Source: an uncultured Bacillota bacterium
Lineage (GTDB): Bacteria > Bacillota > Clostridia > Christensenellales > UBA1242
Direction: 5' to 3'
Assembly (NCBI GenBank): GCA_900555365.1
Contig: USKO01000004.1
Coordinates: 1 to 15,617, forward strand
DNA: 15,617 nt
Every line of letters begins with the position of its first letter. Positions within the stretch are counted from its first letter, which is position 1. The notes under the pieces are model-generated. The model did not search any database and was not told where the DNA came from. It was given only the letters and a program-made list of their open reading frames with translations. Position numbers and translations under genes: made by a program. Positions 7,863-14,866 of the stretch are shown here, in pieces.

Positions 7863-8204
7863 TTATCTCCCACCATTTGATTTCTTTAAATATTCATCAA
7901 CAATCTTGCGCCCTCGCGTGATTTTGTAGTCCATCATTTTTTTTACGTCTTCTTCGCCAACGATATTCATAATTTGATTTGCACAAATAAGAACATCCGC
8001 AGTTTCTTCAATAATATTTTGACGAATTTCGGCAAGTTTTTTATCATTCTGCTCGCTTTTTTCATTTCTAGAGTAGCGCATAAACTTACAAAGCTCTTTG
8101 GTAAGCTCGCTCATCTCTTCAATGCATAGCCGATATTCACTTTCGTCGCCCCATGCTTTTCTAAACATTTCATAGGTTTCTTTATAATATTCTTTACTAA
8201 GCAT
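7863..8204 (-). CDS. MazG-like nucleoside triphosphate pyrophosphohydrolase
   Basis: This small all-alpha protein (113 residues) has the signature of the MazG/dUTPase-like superfamily. [12 protein letters not shown] carries E29, E30 and E33, and EETADVLI carries E67 and D70; together they form the EExxE...ExxD magnesium-binding set. Enzymes of this fold hydrolyse (d)NTPs to monophosphate and pyrophosphate, often to remove damaged or signalling nucleotides. The substrate cannot be told from sequence. The single-domain form resembles the short MazG-like proteins rather than full MazG (about 260 residues). The ATG at 8204 has an AAGGAG site. The gene sits between gyrB (60 bases upstream) and gyrA (two bases downstream) with no terminator, so it is most likely co-transcribed with gyrase. 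Confidence 0.8.
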   Translation of the reverse strand: MLSKEYYKETYEMFRKAWGDESEYRLCIEEMSELTKELCKFMRYSRNEKSEQNDKKLAEIRQNIIEETADVLICANQIMNIVGEEDVKKMMDYKITRGRKIVDEYLKKSNGGR

Positions 8205-8264
8205 AATTTCTCCTTTGCGTAATAGCTAATGGACATATCATCCTTTTGATTAAATAATTTTAAA

Positions 8265-10217
8265 CTATATATCAAGGTCAGTTACAAGAGTTGCATTTTC
8301 TTCAATGAATTTGCGTCTTAGCTCGCTATCTTCACCCATTAGGTCATTGAAATATTTCTCTGCCTCAATTGCGTCTTCCATAGTAAGCTGGATTAAAATT
8401 CGGTGTTCAGGATCCATGGTTGTTTCCCACAGCTGATCAGCGTCCATTTCACCAAGACCTTTATATCGCTGCTGAGCGCAGCCCTTACGACCATTAGTTT
8501 GATACCACTCCTCAAGTTCCTGGTCGGAATAAAAATAGTATTCTTCTTTATTCTTAGTCACTTTATATAGAGGTGGCTTCGCTGCATAGACATGGCCATG
8601 TTCAATAAGAGGTCTCATATATCTAAAGAAGAAAGTGAGAAGTAGAATTCGAATATGAGCTCCATCGACATCGGCATCGGTCATGCAGATGATCTTGTCA
8701 TAACGAAGCTTGTCTTCGTTGAATTCACTGCCTATACCGCATCCAAAAGCGGTAATCATTGATTTGATTTCGTTATTTTCAAGAATTTTGTTAAGACGAG
8801 CCTTTTCTACATTGAGGATTTTACCTCTAAGCGGCAAGATGGCTTGAAAGCGCCTGTCTCTGCCAGTTTTAGCCGTACCGCCGGCGGAATCGCCCTCTAC
8901 GATGTAGATTTCGCAGAATCTACGATCTTTTTCGCTACAGTCAGCTAGTTTGCCAGGCAGGGTGGTGTTTTCAAGCACGCTTTTACGCCTAGTAAGTTCA
9001 CGCGCATTTCTAGCGGCGTCTCTAGCACGCTGAGCGGTAATACTTTTCATAATAAGATTACGAGCTTCATTTGGATGCTGCTCCAAATAGTCGCCAAACT
9101 CGTCGACCATAGCCTTATACACGATATTTCTCATTTCGCTATTGCCAAGTTTGGTCTTAGTTTGTCCTTCAAATTGAGGATTTTTAAGTTTGACAGAGAT
9201 AACTGCAGTAATACCTTCTCGGCAGTCTTCACCAGAGAGTTTTTCATTATCCTTGATAATTTTGTTTTTGATCGCGTAGTCGTTAATGACTTTGGTAAGA
9301 CCTGACTTGAAGCCGTCAAGATGAGTTCCGCCTTCTTCTGTGTTAATGTTGTTGGCATATGCGTTAATAATTTCGCTGTAGCCCTCATTAAATTGAAAGC
9401 AAACTTCTACTTCATTTTCGACATCGCCGCTATTTGAACGATTAAATTTATTGAAATATACAGGAGCAGAAAGTAAAGTTTCACGATTTTTATTAAGATA
9501 GTCTACAAATTCGACAATTCCGCCTTTAAATTCAAAGACTTCTTTTCGCTCTTGTCCTTCGCGTTTGTCTTCAAGAGAGATAACAAGCCCTTTATTTAAG
9601 AAGGCAATTTCACGAAATCTGTTTTTCATGGTGTCAAAATTAAAGTTGCAAGTTTCAAATATCTCATCGTCAGGCAGGAAGGTAATAGTTGTACCCCGCC
9701 TATCAGTTGCTCCAACAATTTCAAGAGGAGTGATGGCTACGCCACGAGAAAATTCAATTTTGTAGTGTTGGTTATTTTGATAGACATCAGCGCGCATATA
9801 CTTCGAGAGTGCATTTACACAAGATACACCTACGCCATGCAAACCGCCAGAAATTTTATAGCCTTCTCCACCAAATTTTCCACCAGCGTGAAGCTTTGTC
9901 AAAACGACTTCAACAGCGCTCTTTCCCTCTTTTGGAATTATGCCAGTAGGAATACCACGACCATTGTCGATGACAGAGCAAGAGCCATCAAAATTTATAA
10001 TGACTTCTATTTTGGTACAGTATCCAGCTAAAGCTTCATCAATGGAGTTGTCAACAACTTCAGTTACTAGATGATGAAGACCATGCTCATCAGTAGAACC
10101 AATGTACATTCCAGGTCTTTTACGGACAGGCTCAAGCCCTTCAAGCACTTGTATATCTGTTTCATCATATTTCACACTTTTACCAATCTCAATATCGTCT
10201 TGTTTAATCTCTTCCAT
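8265..10217 (-). CDS. gyrB: DNA gyrase subunit B
   Basis: GyrB supplies ATP hydrolysis for gyrase. The 650 residues contain the GHKL ATP site: EVVDNSIDEAL (53-63, catalytic Glu and Mg-binding Asn), DNGRGIP (84-90) and GGLHGVG (124-130). The transducer domain follows, including QTKTKLGN (352-359) and its lysine. The TOPRIM domain has EGDSAGG (441-447), PLRGKILNVEKA (462-473) and DADVDGAHI (514-522). The C-terminal segment QRYKGLGEMDADQLWETTMDPE (583-604) completes the set. The length matches Gram-positive GyrB, which lacks the enterobacterial insertion. The ATG at 10217 follows an AGGAGC site. It is the first gene of the gyrB - pyrophosphohydrolase - gyrA cluster. ParE would be the alternative, but pairing with a GyrA-like partner supports GyrB. 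Confidence 0.96.
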   Translation of the reverse strand: MEEIKQDDIEIGKSVKYDETDIQVLEGLEPVRKRPGMYIGSTDEHGLHHLVTEVVDNSIDEALAGYCTKIEVIINFDGSCSVIDNGRGIPTGIIPKEGKSAVEVVLTKLHAGGKFGGEGYKISGGLHGVGVSCVNALSKYMRADVYQNNQHYKIEFSRGVAITPLEIVGATDRRGTTITFLPDDEIFETCNFNFDTMKNRFREIAFLNKGLVISLEDKREGQERKEVFEFKGGIVEFVDYLNKNRETLLSAPVYFNKFNRSNSGDVENEVEVCFQFNEGYSEIINAYANNINTEEGGTHLDGFKSGLTKVINDYAIKNKIIKDNEKLSGEDCREGITAVISVKLKNPQFEGQTKTKLGNSEMRNIVYKAMVDEFGDYLEQHPNEARNLIMKSITAQRARDAARNARELTRRKSVLENTTLPGKLADCSEKDRRFCEIYIVEGDSAGGTAKTGRDRRFQAILPLRGKILNVEKARLNKILENNEIKSMITAFGCGIGSEFNEDKLRYDKIICMTDADVDGAHIRILLLTFFFRYMRPLIEHGHVYAAKPPLYKVTKNKEEYYFYSDQELEEWYQTNGRKGCAQQRYKGLGEMDADQLWETTMDPEHRILIQLTMEDAIEAEKYFNDLMGEDSELRRKFIEENATLVTDLDI

Positions 10218-10232
10218 AATAGCTCCTAAAAC

Positions 10233-10277
10233 CTATATTATATATATTATATATTATATATATATTATATATATATA
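10233..10277. repeat. (TA)n-rich low-complexity tract in the gyrB promoter region
   Basis: About 45 bases consist only of A and T in imperfect TATAT/ATTAT repeats, ending 15 bases upstream of the gyrB ATG. The tract contains several TATAAT matches on the minus strand, including the proposed gyrB -10 box. Such a tract melts easily, and its length may vary by slippage. Confidence 0.8.
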
Positions 10278-10292
10278 GAAGAGAAATAGCAA
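10264..10292 (-). promoter_or_regulatory. Candidate gyrB operon promoter
   Basis: Leftward TTGCTA (10287-10292) and a perfect TATAAT (10264-10269) are separated by 17 bases. The -10 box lies within the (TA)n tract, where other TATAAT matches exist, but this one has the best-placed -35. The leader to the gyrB ATG would be about 40 bases. Confidence 0.5.
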
Positions 10293-10384
10293 GCATTTTG
10301 CTTAAAAATTGCGCCAGAGCGGCCTGTTTTTTTATAAGGATAGAATTCAAAGAAAAGTCTTTAAGAGGAAATAAGCGCTATTTA

Positions 10385-10413
10385 TTTACAAATAAGAGCA
10401 TATGTGATATAAT
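10385..10413 (+). promoter_or_regulatory. Promoter of the GtrA-like gene
   Basis: TTTACA (10385-10390), a 17-base spacer and a perfect TATAAT (10408-10413) with an extended -10 TG at 10405-10406. It lies 25 bases before the ATG at 10439, and a GAGGAA ribosome site sits at 10430-10435. Confidence 0.75.
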
Positions 10414-10438
10414 ACATAGGTAAATAAGCGAGGAAGAC

Positions 10439-11251
10439 ATGAAAAAAGAGAGACAACAGGCAAATTTTGAAAAAATTGAGCCTTTAAGCGAGCAAGACCA
10501 AAGTGTTGAAAAGATATCAGCCACAGCTCAAGAAGAGGAGAGGAGCGGGCAAGAATTAGCAAAAAATGAAATATCTAAAAGCCAAGATTTGAATTTAGAA
10601 GAAGACGAAAATAAAGCTGTACAGCTAAAAGAAGAAAATAGTAGCGAAGAAAATAGTAGTAAAGATGACCAAGCTAACAAAGGCAATGAAAATATAGTAC
10701 TATCCAAAAAACAGCAATTTTTGCAATTTTTGAAGTTTTTGGCTTTTTCGTTGTCTGCAGGGGTTATTCAGCTTGTCAGCTTTGAACTTTTATATAATTG
10801 GACCGATGCTCTGGCTTGGTGGCCAGCTTACCTTATAAGCATAATTTTGTCTGTGATCTGGAATTTTACCTTCAATCGAAAGTTCACCTTTAAGGCGGCA
10901 TCCAATGTCCCGATTGCTATGACGCTTGTTATAATCTATTACGCGATGTTCATACCAGTTTCAACCTTTGGTGGCGATGCACTTGAAGCGATAGGCTGGA
11001 ATGGTACTCTTGTCACAGTGCTCATGATGGTGTTAAACTTTGCAACCGAATTTTTTTGGGACAAGTTTATCGTCTTCAATGATAAGTTGATAAATAAAAT
11101 TATTAAAACCTTTGGCAACGCTTTCCCTCATAGAGAAAAGGCAAAAGTAGAAGCTATAGACACTCTAGAGGCAGCTGATAGCAACAAGAAAGATAACATA
11201 ATTTACTCAGACGCAAAAGTTGAAATCTTAGAAGAAGACGCAAAAGATTAA
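10439..11251 (+). CDS. GtrA-like membrane protein with long charged N-terminal tail
   Basis: GtrA/DPMS-family proteins are small four-helix membrane proteins thought to move lipid-linked sugars or to help glycosyltransferases in making cell-surface glycans. Residues about 94-216 match this: four hydrophobic segments (about 97-118, 126-141, 158-175, 187-206) and the hallmark WNFTFNRKFTFK (141-152) after helix 2. Helix 4 ends in FFWDKFIVF, which is also typical. The unusual part is the first 90 residues, an acidic Glu/Lys/Ser/Gln-rich disordered tail, and a further charged tail of about 50 residues at the end. Most family members are only 120-150 residues. It has its own promoter and a GAGGAA site, stands alone, and is divergent from gyrB. 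No glycosyltransferase gene is next to it, so its substrate is unknown. Confidence 0.8.
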   Translation: MKKERQQANFEKIEPLSEQDQSVEKISATAQEEERSGQELAKNEISKSQDLNLEEDENKAVQLKEENSSEENSSKDDQANKGNENIVLSKKQQFLQFLKFLAFSLSAGVIQLVSFELLYNWTDALAWWPAYLISIILSVIWNFTFNRKFTFKAASNVPIAMTLVIIYYAMFIPVSTFGGDALEAIGWNGTLVTVLMMVLNFATEFFWDKFIVFNDKLINKIIKTFGNAFPHREKAKVEAIDTLEAADSNKKDNIIYSDAKVEILEEDAKD

Positions 11252-11255
11252 AATC

Positions 11256-11283
11256 AAAAAACCACCAAACTTGGTGATTTTTT
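11256..11283. terminator. Bidirectional intrinsic terminator
   Basis: CACCA pairs with TGGTG around an AACT loop (11263-11276). It is flanked by AAAAAA on the left and TTTTTT on the right, which also pair across one C/A mismatch. It starts five bases after the GtrA-like stop codon and ends two bases before the stop of the convergent zinc-ribbon gene, so it serves both. Confidence 0.85.
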
Positions 11284-11284
11284 A

Positions 11285-11539
11285 TCAATCTTCTTTTAAG
11301 ATTTTTAATATTTTTGAGAAGGAATCGGTGTTGTTCTTTTTTGCAATTTCTTGCATATGGTCTATAAGATCTTTCTGTGCGTCCTCGAGGTTTATCTCAT
11401 AGCGTGCAATAGCGTTTATTGAAAGAGGAGCGCCGCACTCATCACAATAGCTTTGTTTAAGTTCGCCGTCACTTGCTACTATCTTTTTACAGTTTGCACA
11501 TTTGATCACATATCCATTTTGGTCAATTCCATATTTCAT
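11285..11539 (-). CDS. Small zinc-ribbon protein of unknown function
   Basis: An 84-residue protein with two CxxC knuckles, KCANCKK (C14, C17) and YCDECGAP (C32, C35), which form a probable zinc ribbon in the first half. A charged helical second half (about 48-84) follows, without membrane segments. Zinc ribbons of this kind often bind nucleic acid or a protein partner. Nothing in the sequence fixes which applies here. The ATG at 11539 has a GGAG site seven bases upstream. It begins 15 bases after the stop of the tandem phosphoesterase gene, so the two are almost certainly one operon and may work together. A shared terminator lies just past its stop. Confidence 0.75.
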   Translation of the reverse strand: MKYGIDQNGYVIKCANCKKIVASDGELKQSYCDECGAPLSINAIARYEINLEDAQKDLIDHMQEIAKKNNTDSFSKILKILKED

Positions 11540-11554
11540 AATTTTTCTCCATCA

Positions 11555-14026
11555 TTAAAAACTTTTTATAATATCATCATTTTCTTTTCTAGCGCTTTGC
11601 ATGTCAAATTTATTTAGGCTTATGCGAGCGCTTTGTCGGATTTTATCTCTAATCGCAGTAGTAGTATGTTCGCTTTGGTTTTTGATGCTTTCATAGTTGA
11701 GTTTTTCAATTACAGGTCGAGTCTGCGAGGTAGGATAGCATATACTTGCTTTAGGCTGCAATGTGCTAAATATTGGTTTGACATCCACAAGTCTATAAAG
11801 CATATTTGAAGGCACTCTTCCAAGTGCAAAATATCTAGAATAAGCAAAGCTGCCGCTATTGATTATCTGCACATCTTTGACATAATGCTTGCCGTTTGCA
11901 TCTTGATAGCTTATTCGCTGAGGAGTGGTGAATTCTTGGAAGTATGTGGCTGACTTAGTCACGCGGTTATTGACGAGCACGACATCTGGAGGTTCGCCAT
12001 TGCTGTTTAACTTGGCTGGCAGGTCACGCATGAAACCTGCTAGAGAATTCGAGTAGCAGCATAACACAGTTTTAGTATTTCCATCGCTGTCGCTAACTTG
12101 GAAGGTGGAAGGGGAGTCTATCACCGAATTTATTTTAACCGTTTTGGTTGAAATGTTAAGCATTTTACAGATGATATTGCCTATAAGGTTCTCATTTGGC
12201 ATACGAAGATCAATTTCAGATAGAGGGAAGCGTCTATCAATGATCTTTTTATCTTCTGGATCTGAAATATCAAGCACTTTATGTTCAGCACGCAGTTTTT
12301 CAACCAAGTATTCCTTAACTTTTTTGTCAAATTCAGCCTGAGTATTAGGCACTGCATTGTCCTTAAAAATGGAGAGATACAGGTCAGGGTTTTTCATTAT
12401 CATCTTCTTAAAATTTGCGAATGCCTTGTCAAGCACTTTTTGGTTGGCGGCATTGACAGCTTCTGACTGGATTGCAAGTTGCTTTCTTCGCATATCTTGC
12501 TTGTCATATTGTTTATATGCAAGTTTTTCGTCAAGCTGCAGCGTTTGAGAGGCATAGTTTGCAAGTTCTTGAAGCTTTCTCTTTCCGCTGCCAAGACGGC
12601 CATTTCCCTTGTCGCGTTCAACTTTCATTATACTGGTTTCCATTTGTCCGCTGTTGATTGCACAAATTTTGTCTTTAACAGGTTCGAGAATTTCACATAG
12701 ATCTTGCATAGCTGCCATGATGTCAGCACAATAATCTTTCTTTTCAATATATCCTTTATTATAGTCGTAAACCAGATCACCATTTAAAACTATTGAGAGA
12801 TTTGGTATATCTTTTGCAACTGAGACGATGTATGAAAGATCTTTTCTGATCTTTTTTTGAATATCTTCAGTAACCTCTGGTGAGAACATATCGCTTATTC
12901 CGCTTATGCTGATAAAATACTGTCCCTTTTGCGTAATTTCCGTTTGAACTTGCTCTGGGCTGTATTGATTTAAAAGTTTTAGATATGCTTCTTGCAATTC
13001 TTGCTTTGACTTAAATTTTTTGTTCTCCAGGTGGTTTAGTGCGCTTTGCAGGCTATCGAATGTTTTATTATTCTTTTCAGTTGTAACATTCATTATATTT
13101 TTAACATCAATACATTTTTTGTATTTTCCATTTTCCTTTATAACTCGGCAGTGGAGTACTGTTCCTTCAAACGGCGTTAGTGGAGGGTGACCTGCTTTAT
13201 CTGCATAATCGCTTTGTTCTAAAATCGAGCCAGGATTATATGCCATAACATCTCGCTCTTGCCATGAGCCATTTGGCTGTTTTTTGAGAATGGTTGCACT
13301 TGAGCTGCCAGTTTTATGAGTATGACCAAATATCATGGCGTCAACATTGTTACTACAAGCGGTCGAAAGAGCTTTTTTAAGCGAATTTACAATGTTTCCA
13401 TTCATTCCTTCGCCATGTACAATCAAAAAGTTAAAAGGTATATTTTTTCCGTTTACTTTCAGTATTTGAGTTATCAGCTGTATATTTTTTGCATAGATAT
13501 TGTCCACGCCGGCGATTTTACAAGCAAGTTTACCAATAAAAAGAGATGTTCCCTCAGATATCCACTGGTCATGGTTACCCTCTACATAACCTATGAACAT
13601 GTCCGGATATCTTTTAAGAACATCTGCTACTGTCAATATATCTTGGTCAAGATTAAAAGACTCATTTAATGAGTTGTCGTGTCCATTGAAATGATTTGAT
13701 CCATTGCTTACATCGCCCGTGACAACGCATTTGCCACCTATAGAATTAAGCATATGCAAATAATTTTCAAGTAGATAAAGTTTAGAATGAATGTCGGACA
13801 CAAACCCTAGATAAAAATCTGAACCATCAATTCGATTTTCAATTGTGTGTACTTTAGTTGAATTGTTGTGCCTTGTTAGTACAAGATCACTTAATAGTTT
13901 TGCAAGTAATATTTTTCTCTCTTCGCTGTCTGTTACCGTGGAAGTATAAATATAGTCGGCATTATCTTGTCCGTGTTTTTTAAGGGCTTTTCGTAGAGCC
14001 TTTTCTTCTTCGTCCATTTTTGTCAT
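11555..14026 (-). CDS. Tandem metallophosphoesterase, second domain degenerate
   Basis: An 823-residue protein from the chosen start. Domain 1 (about 70-290) is a calcineurin-like metallophosphoesterase with all metal motifs: SDIHS (D78, H80), TGDVSNG (D105), EGNHDQ (N151, H152), VHGEG (H204) and FGHTH (H235, H237). Domain 2 (about 370-735) repeats the same pattern in order but has lost ligands: SDMFS, NGDLVYD, INSGQME, CCYSNS and VNNRVT. Each domain ends alike (AYNPGS and IINSGS). A lysine/glutamine-rich helical insertion (about 475-585) splits domain 2. Family members cleave phosphodiesters or phosphomonoesters; the substrate here is unknown, with a nuclease or nucleotide phosphodiesterase as possibilities. 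An ATG 14 codons upstream lies in the promoter, whereas ATG 14026 has GAAAGGA seven bases before it. It is followed by the zinc-ribbon gene. Confidence 0.85.
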   Translation of the reverse strand: MTKMDEEEKALRKALKKHGQDNADYIYTSTVTDSEERKILLAKLLSDLVLTRHNNSTKVHTIENRIDGSDFYLGFVSDIHSKLYLLENYLHMLNSIGGKCVVTGDVSNGSNHFNGHDNSLNESFNLDQDILTVADVLKRYPDMFIGYVEGNHDQWISEGTSLFIGKLACKIAGVDNIYAKNIQLITQILKVNGKNIPFNFLIVHGEGMNGNIVNSLKKALSTACSNNVDAMIFGHTHKTGSSSATILKKQPNGSWQERDVMAYNPGSILEQSDYADKAGHPPLTPFEGTVLHCRVIKENGKYKKCIDVKNIMNVTTEKNNKTFDSLQSALNHLENKKFKSKQELQEAYLKLLNQYSPEQVQTEITQKGQYFISISGISDMFSPEVTEDIQKKIRKDLSYIVSVAKDIPNLSIVLNGDLVYDYNKGYIEKKDYCADIMAAMQDLCEILEPVKDKICAINSGQMETSIMKVERDKGNGRLGSGKRKLQELANYASQTLQLDEKLAYKQYDKQDMRRKQLAIQSEAVNAANQKVLDKAFANFKKMIMKNPDLYLSIFKDNAVPNTQAEFDKKVKEYLVEKLRAEHKVLDISDPEDKKIIDRRFPLSEIDLRMPNENLIGNIICKMLNISTKTVKINSVIDSPSTFQVSDSDGNTKTVLCCYSNSLAGFMRDLPAKLNSNGEPPDVVLVNNRVTKSATYFQEFTTPQRISYQDANGKHYVKDVQIINSGSFAYSRYFALGRVPSNMLYRLVDVKPIFSTLQPKASICYPTSQTRPVIEKLNYESIKNQSEHTTTAIRDKIRQSARISLNKFDMQSARKENDDIIKSF

Positions 14027-14055
14027 GGTTTTTTCCTTTCGTGCAGTATATCTAA

Positions 14056-14084
14056 AGTATAACATCAATTTTTCACTTTGTCAA
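14056..14084 (-). promoter_or_regulatory. Strong promoter of the tandem phosphoesterase operon
   Basis: Leftward TTGACA (14079-14084, perfect), a 17-base spacer and TATACT (14056-14061). Transcription should start near 14049, downstream of the upstream ATG at 14068, which fixes the translation start at 14026 with its GAAAGGA site at 14034-14040. Confidence 0.85.
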
Positions 14085-14128
14085 TATTTAAATGAAATTA
14101 CCAAATGGCACATGCTTTGAGCTTAATT

Positions 14129-14179
14129 AAAAAAGTAAGTTTACAATCTTTTCAAGTAAATAAACTTACTTTGTTTTTT
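14129..14179. terminator. Intrinsic terminator after the four-helix membrane protein gene
   Basis: A perfect 12-bp stem, AAAGTAAGTTTA (14132-14143) with its complement (14161-14172), has a 17-base loop. On the minus strand a run of Ts follows the stem, ending transcription of the gene at 14212-14790. On the plus strand TTTTTT at 14174-14179 would make it work in that direction too. The loop contains a second AAGTAA that can pair with the same right arm. Confidence 0.7.
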
Positions 14180-14211
14180 AAGCCAACAAAATCTTATCTT
14201 TTGCCTAAATT

Positions 14212-14790
14212 TCAATTTTTGTCTATAAATGAAAAATGTCTATTTTTAAAGATGACTTTATATCGATTGTTCTCTTTAAGCTCTCCTTTATAAAAGAATT
14301 TGGCTTCAATTTTGTTTTGACAATCTTCTTCGCAGTATACTATGTCATAAAAGTTGTAGCCTAGAATGTTAAGGAGGGGATTTATATAAAAGAGTGCATT
14401 TTTTACATAAACAAGGCCGATAAAAAATAAAATCATTAAAAATAAGACATAGCTGCTTACAAGTGACAAGTTAAGTTGCAGGGCAAAGAGTACAAAAAGA
14501 GAAAAGTAACCAAGAAAATGCCTGTCAGTAATATTTTTCTTTGATAAAATTATGATGTATTTAGATATTTCCTTAGAGCCCAAGGTATTTATGATTAGTC
14601 CAGTTATGCCAATTATTATAAAAACGAGAAGAGAAACGAGGTATACAACAAAGAGTGCATTAAAATCTAGATTGCCACATATTCTCTCAATGACAAGTTT
14701 AAGAAGGATCAAAAAATACATTGGCACAAAAGCGCTTATATAGAGCATGATATCTTTTATTTTATTTTGAATGGTTATTTTGTAATTCAT
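14212..14790 (-). CDS. Four-helix membrane protein of unknown function
   Basis: About 192 residues from the ATG at 14790; a TTG at 14814 would add eight. Neither start has a clear ribosome site. Four hydrophobic segments are visible, in coordinates of the shorter form: about 16-35, 46-68, 94-112 and 113-132. A soluble tail of about 55 residues follows, with an YCEEDC cysteine pair. The stretch NPLLNILGYNFYDI just after the last helix resembles a motif I associate with a class of small bacterial four-helix proteins, some of them in anti-phage settings such as KwaA. That is recollection, not a demonstrated match, and no kwaB-like partner is next to it. It has its own terminator and is upstream of, but probably not in one operon with, the tandem phosphoesterase. 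It is divergent from the gene at 14867. Confidence 0.6.
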   Translation of the reverse strand: MNYKITIQNKIKDIMLYISAFVPMYFLILLKLVIERICGNLDFNALFVVYLVSLLVFIIIGITGLIINTLGSKEISKYIIILSKKNITDRHFLGYFSLFVLFALQLNLSLVSSYVLFLMILFFIGLVYVKNALFYINPLLNILGYNFYDIVYCEEDCQNKIEAKFFYKGELKENNRYKVIFKNRHFSFIDKN

Positions 14791-14832
14791 AAATTTATTT
14801 TTGGTAAAATTCAAAAAAATATTTAAATTGTT

Positions 14833-14860
14833 TTGTTTTATTGTATTTTTAGGTTAAAAT
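14833..14860 (+). promoter_or_regulatory. Candidate promoter giving leaderless mRNA
   Basis: TTGTTT (14833-14838), a 16-base spacer and TAAAAT (14855-14860). The ATG at 14867 follows after only six bases (ATAACC), so the transcript would begin at the start codon. No ribosome site is present. Confidence 0.45.
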
Positions 14861-14866
14861 ATAACC

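Noticed and set aside
10310..10335. Plus-strand terminator-like GCC...GGC followed by a T-run
   Set aside because: The stem is only three base pairs and no rightward gene lies upstream.
12105..12700. Several overlapping short frames on both strands inside the phosphoesterase gene
   Set aside because: They are frame shadows of the coding strand with no ribosome sites and no recognisable domains.
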